This document shows positions 5,024-7,085 of a stretch of 7,085 nt of DNA, in pieces. The notes under the pieces were generated by a model that had not been told where the DNA came from, searched no databases, and was given only the letters and a program-made list of their open reading frames with translations. This DNA comes from an uncultured beta proteobacterium (GTDB lineage Bacteria; Pseudomonadota; Gammaproteobacteria; Burkholderiales; Burkholderiaceae_C), in assembly GCA_903927495.1 (NCBI GenBank), contig CAIYNH010000021.1:1-7085 (forward strand), written 5' to 3'. Position 1 is the first letter of the stretch; each line of letters starts with the position of its first letter. Both the position numbers and the translations under genes were made by a program.

Positions 5024-5767
5024 TTACGGTTTGACCACTTGCACATTGGCTGTTTCCTCAGCCCATAGCCATTTTGCCAGAGCCTCAGAGACCCGTTGCG
5101 GCTGCTCAAGCGTGGCCATGTGCCCGCAATGTTCAACGATGCACAACGCAGCGCCAGGAATCTGGGAGCTCATGACCTGGTGTTGCGCGGGTGTGCTCCA
5201 GGCATCTTCGCGACCACACAGCACCAGCGTGGGGCAGCGAATATCAGACAGCACAGGAGCGGCGTCCGGGCGCTCAAGCAGGGCCTTGATTTGGGCAGCA
5301 AATTGCTCTGGGCAGCTGCGCTCAAGCATGTCAAGTATGGATTTAAACACCGGCGTATCGCGGTGCTCCGGATGCACCATGCCGCGCGCCCATTGACTCG
5401 CCATGGCGCGCATGCCCTGGGTGCGTGCCAGTTCCAGCAATGCCATGCGACCTGCCCGCTCCTTGGCACCCGTTTCACCGTCAGCCAGCGGATGCGTACC
5501 GGTGTCGAGCAGCGCCAGTCGCGCCACCCGCTGCGGAGCCAGCCGCATGACCTCCAGCGCAACACGACCTCCCATCGAGTGACCCGCCATACAAAAATGC
5601 GCGCCGGGTGCCTGCAGCAACACCTGCTCGGCCATGGCGGTGACTGAGTCACGCAACTCGTAGGCCGGAATCACACACACCACATCAGGGCCGAGTGCCT
5701 GAACCTGTGGCACCCAAACGGCAGCATCACACATCAGGCCTGGCAGCAGCATCAAAGGATGATTCAT
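5024..5767 (-). CDS. alpha/beta-fold hydrolase
   Basis: A 247-residue cytoplasmic hydrolase of the alpha/beta fold. The sequence shows the oxyanion segment LLPGLMCD (7-14), the nucleophile elbow AGHSMGG with Ser64, the acid in LCGREDAWS (Asp188) and the base in VEHCGHMATLEQP (His216). This is a complete Ser-Asp-His triad at normal spacing. The cap region spans about 95-170 and includes RAGRMALLELARTQGMR. Such enzymes cleave esters, lactones or C-C bonds in ring-fission products; the substrate is not evident here. The ATG at 5767 gives a normal N-terminus. It follows the aldo/keto reductase by 89 bases on the same strand and could be the last gene of that unit, although the gap holds a possible repeat and may contain its own promoter. 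It converges on the FmdB gene with 87 bases between and no clear terminator. Confidence 0.88.
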   Translation of the reverse strand: MNHPLMLLPGLMCDAAVWVPQVQALGPDVVCVIPAYELRDSVTAMAEQVLLQAPGAHFCMAGHSMGGRVALEVMRLAPQRVARLALLDTGTHPLADGETGAKERAGRMALLELARTQGMRAMASQWARGMVHPEHRDTPVFKSILDMLERSCPEQFAAQIKALLERPDAAPVLSDIRCPTLVLCGREDAWSTPAQHQVMSSQIPGAALCIVEHCGHMATLEQPQRVSEALAKWLWAEETANVQVVKP

Positions 5768-5804
5768 GGTATTTCTTTGAAAATAGGGTTTATATAAGAA
5801 ATAC

Positions 5805-5840
5805 GGCTAAAACGCCCATAAACAGTGCGCTAACAGCTCC
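5805..5840. repeat. possible decayed intergenic palindromic repeat
   Basis: In the 89-base gap between the hydrolase and reductase genes, a stem can be drawn with outer arms GCT (5806-5808) and AGC (5835-5837) and inner arms CGC (5813-5815) and GCG (5827-5829), interrupted by unpaired A-rich bases. Its layout (a GCTGTTAGCGC-like arm facing a GCGTTTTAGCC-like arm on the minus strand) recalls the short dispersed intergenic repeats common in Comamonadaceae. Only one copy is in the window, so repeat status is unproven. Confidence 0.25.
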
Positions 5841-5856
5841 TCTAAAAATAGCAAAT

Positions 5857-6861
5857 TCAAAAACATTCGGTATCCACATCGTTTTGCGACTGCGCGTTAT
5901 AGCGGCTACCCACCACATTACCCTGGTTGATGCAAGCCTCCAGCTTGACCATGATGCTGGGGTCAAGCGTCACATCTGCAGCAGCCATGTCTTCGGCCAA
6001 GTGCTCCAGGCTGGTGGTACCTGGAATCGGGATGATGTGCCCGTCCTTGTGCAGCAACCAAGCCAGCGCCAGTTGCGCCGGTGTGCATCCCGACTCGCGC
6101 GCCAGCTGTTGGTAGGGCGGCAGCAGTTTGAGGTTGGCGGCATAGTTGTCAGGCTCAAAGCGCGGCATGGTCAAACGCAAGTCGTTAGGCAATAAGGCAC
6201 TGACATCCTGCAACTTGCCGGTAAGGAAAGCACGTGCCACCGGGCTAAAGGCGACAAAGGCAATGCCCAGTTCCTGGCAGGTTTGCAACACGGCTATTTC
6301 GGGGTTGCGCGTCCACAGCGAATATTCCGTCTGCACGGCGGCAATGGGGTGCACCGCGTGCGCTTTGCGAACCGTGCTGGCACCGACCTCGCTCAGGCCC
6401 AGCGCCCGCACCAGACCCCGCTCCACCAGCCGCGACATCTCGCCCACGCTGTCTTCAATGGGTACATTTTTGTCCCAGCGGTGCAGGTAATACAGGTCGA
6501 TCACATCGGTCTGCAGGCGGCGCAAACTGTCCTCACAGTTTTTCCGGATGGCGGCGGGGCGGCCATTAATCACACGCACCAGTTTGCCATCGCCGGCGCT
6601 GTCCACACCTGCCATGCCACCCTTGGTGGCCAGCACGAGTTTTTGACGATAAGGCTTGAGTACCTTACCCAGCAAACATTCGTTGCTACCAAAACCGTAG
6701 AGTGCTGCGGTATCAAAAAGGGTCACGCCAGCATCCACCGCCGACAGCAGCAGCCGCTCGGCGTGCTCTGCTGTGGGCGGCACACCGTAGGCGTAACTCA
6801 GATTCATGCAGCCCAGGCCAATGGCTGAAACTTGGAGCGGGCCAATTTTTCGAGTTTGCAT
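5857..6861 (-). CDS. aldo/keto reductase
   Basis: A 334-residue NADP(H)-dependent oxidoreductase of the aldo/keto reductase superfamily, a cytoplasmic (alpha/beta)8 barrel that interconverts carbonyls and alcohols. The catalytic tetrad is complete: Asp50 and Tyr55 (LFDTAALYG), Lys80 (LATKGG) and His127 (YYLHRWD). The N-terminal hairpin has IGPLQVSAIGLGCMNLSYAYG-type features (GLGCM at 15-19). Coenzyme-site signatures are visible: GLSEVG (155-160), QTEYSLW (177-183), AFSPVARAFLTG (204-215) and IPIPGTTSLEHLAE (277-290). The length is normal for the YakC/AKR13-like, non-sugar-specific group. The start ATG at 6861 opens with MQTRKIGPL, the standard beginning. It lies 40 bases after a Gfo/Idh/MocA gene on the same strand, so the two are probably co-transcribed. 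The substrate cannot be assigned. Confidence 0.92.
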   Translation of the reverse strand: MQTRKIGPLQVSAIGLGCMNLSYAYGVPPTAEHAERLLLSAVDAGVTLFDTAALYGFGSNECLLGKVLKPYRQKLVLATKGGMAGVDSAGDGKLVRVINGRPAAIRKNCEDSLRRLQTDVIDLYYLHRWDKNVPIEDSVGEMSRLVERGLVRALGLSEVGASTVRKAHAVHPIAAVQTEYSLWTRNPEIAVLQTCQELGIAFVAFSPVARAFLTGKLQDVSALLPNDLRLTMPRFEPDNYAANLKLLPPYQQLARESGCTPAQLALAWLLHKDGHIIPIPGTTSLEHLAEDMAAADVTLDPSIMVKLEACINQGNVVGSRYNAQSQNDVDTECF

Positions 6862-6901
6862 AGAAAAATAGTGTGCTAGGGCCGGATTCGGCGGGGTCGA
6901 C

Positions 6902-7085
6902 TCAGATTGCCAATTGTTGCTCTAGGTCATGCAGTACCTGATAACACGGCAAGACCTGGGCCACGCTGCTGATGGGCTCGCGACCTTCAGCAATAGCCGA
7001 GAAAAATTCACGGTCCTGCAGTTCAATGCCGTTCATGGAAACAGCCACCTGACTGACATCAATCTTTTCATCCTTGCCGTTAAAC
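6902..7085 (-). CDS. Gfo/Idh/MocA-family oxidoreductase, C-terminal part (cut by window edge)
   Basis: The last 60 residues of a protein whose 5' part lies beyond the right edge. It reads NGKDEKIDVSQVAVSMNG, then IELQDREFFSAIAEGREPI, then SSVAQVLPCYQVLHDLEQQL and ends AI. The GIELQDREFFSAIAEGREP segment and the following SVAQVLPCYQVLHDLE are characteristic of the C-terminal end of Gfo/Idh/MocA NAD(P)-dependent dehydrogenases, which typically oxidise sugars, inositols or related polyols. The Rossmann domain and catalytic residues are not in the window. The stop at 6902-6904 is 40 bases before the start of the reductase gene, on the same strand, which suggests an operon. Confidence 0.72.
   Translation of the reverse strand, partial: FNGKDEKIDVSQVAVSMNGIELQDREFFSAIAEGREPISSVAQVLPCYQVLHDLEQQLAI

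Noticed and set aside
5096..5647. 183-codon plus-strand frame, and a 181-codon one at 6283-6828
   Set aside because: Both are antisense to complete enzyme genes with full catalytic motifs and are typical shadows of GC-rich coding DNA.

Overview
The window looks like chromosomal DNA from a Gram-negative betaproteobacterium, most likely a Burkholderiales/Comamonadaceae-type organism. This rests on prepilin-peptidase pseudopilins, Sec signal peptides, and the general look of the MFS, FmdB, alpha/beta-hydrolase, aldo/keto reductase and Gfo/Idh/MocA genes. The taxonomic call is inference from protein style; no rRNA or other marker is present. No tRNA, CRISPR array, insertion sequence or phage gene was recognised.

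Layout. 1-330: no convincing intact gene; a minus-strand frame with an Asp-coding (CAT)6 microsatellite runs off the left edge and looks degraded or partial. 331-615 (-): small secreted proline-rich protein of unknown function. 616-696: divergent promoter region. 697-2156 (+): a tight, overlapping operon of three type II secretion/type IV pilus-like pseudopilins (two GspG-like, one that lacks the conserved Glu5). 2157-2397: intergenic, between convergent genes. 2398-3234 (-): an unusual open frame in which a two-cluster 4Fe-4S ferredoxin domain runs without a stop into a Sec signal peptide and a periplasmic domain with faint secretin-like motifs. 3365-4591 (-): 12-helix MFS transporter. 4715-4936 (+): FmdB-family zinc-ribbon protein, divergent from the MFS gene. 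5024-5767 (-): alpha/beta hydrolase. 5857-6861 (-): aldo/keto reductase. 6902-7085 (-): C-terminal end of a Gfo/Idh/MocA oxidoreductase, cut by the right edge.

How the genes may work together. The pseudopilins would be inner-membrane helices processed by a PilD-type peptidase and assembled by an ATPase and platform protein that are not in this window, so they are either an outlying part of a secretion/pilus locus or an orphan set borrowing the main machinery. The convergent periplasmic protein and the divergent small secreted protein are candidate envelope partners, but only by position. At the right end, the Gfo/Idh/MocA enzyme, aldo/keto reductase and alpha/beta hydrolase lie in one direction with short gaps (40 and 89 bases) and may form a small catabolic operon acting on a carbonyl, sugar or lactone-type substrate; the substrate cannot be read from the sequence.

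The most unusual points are the ferredoxin-signal peptide fusion, the compact three-pseudopilin operon with a Glu5-less member, and the difference in base composition between the left (AT-richer) and right (GC-richer) parts.
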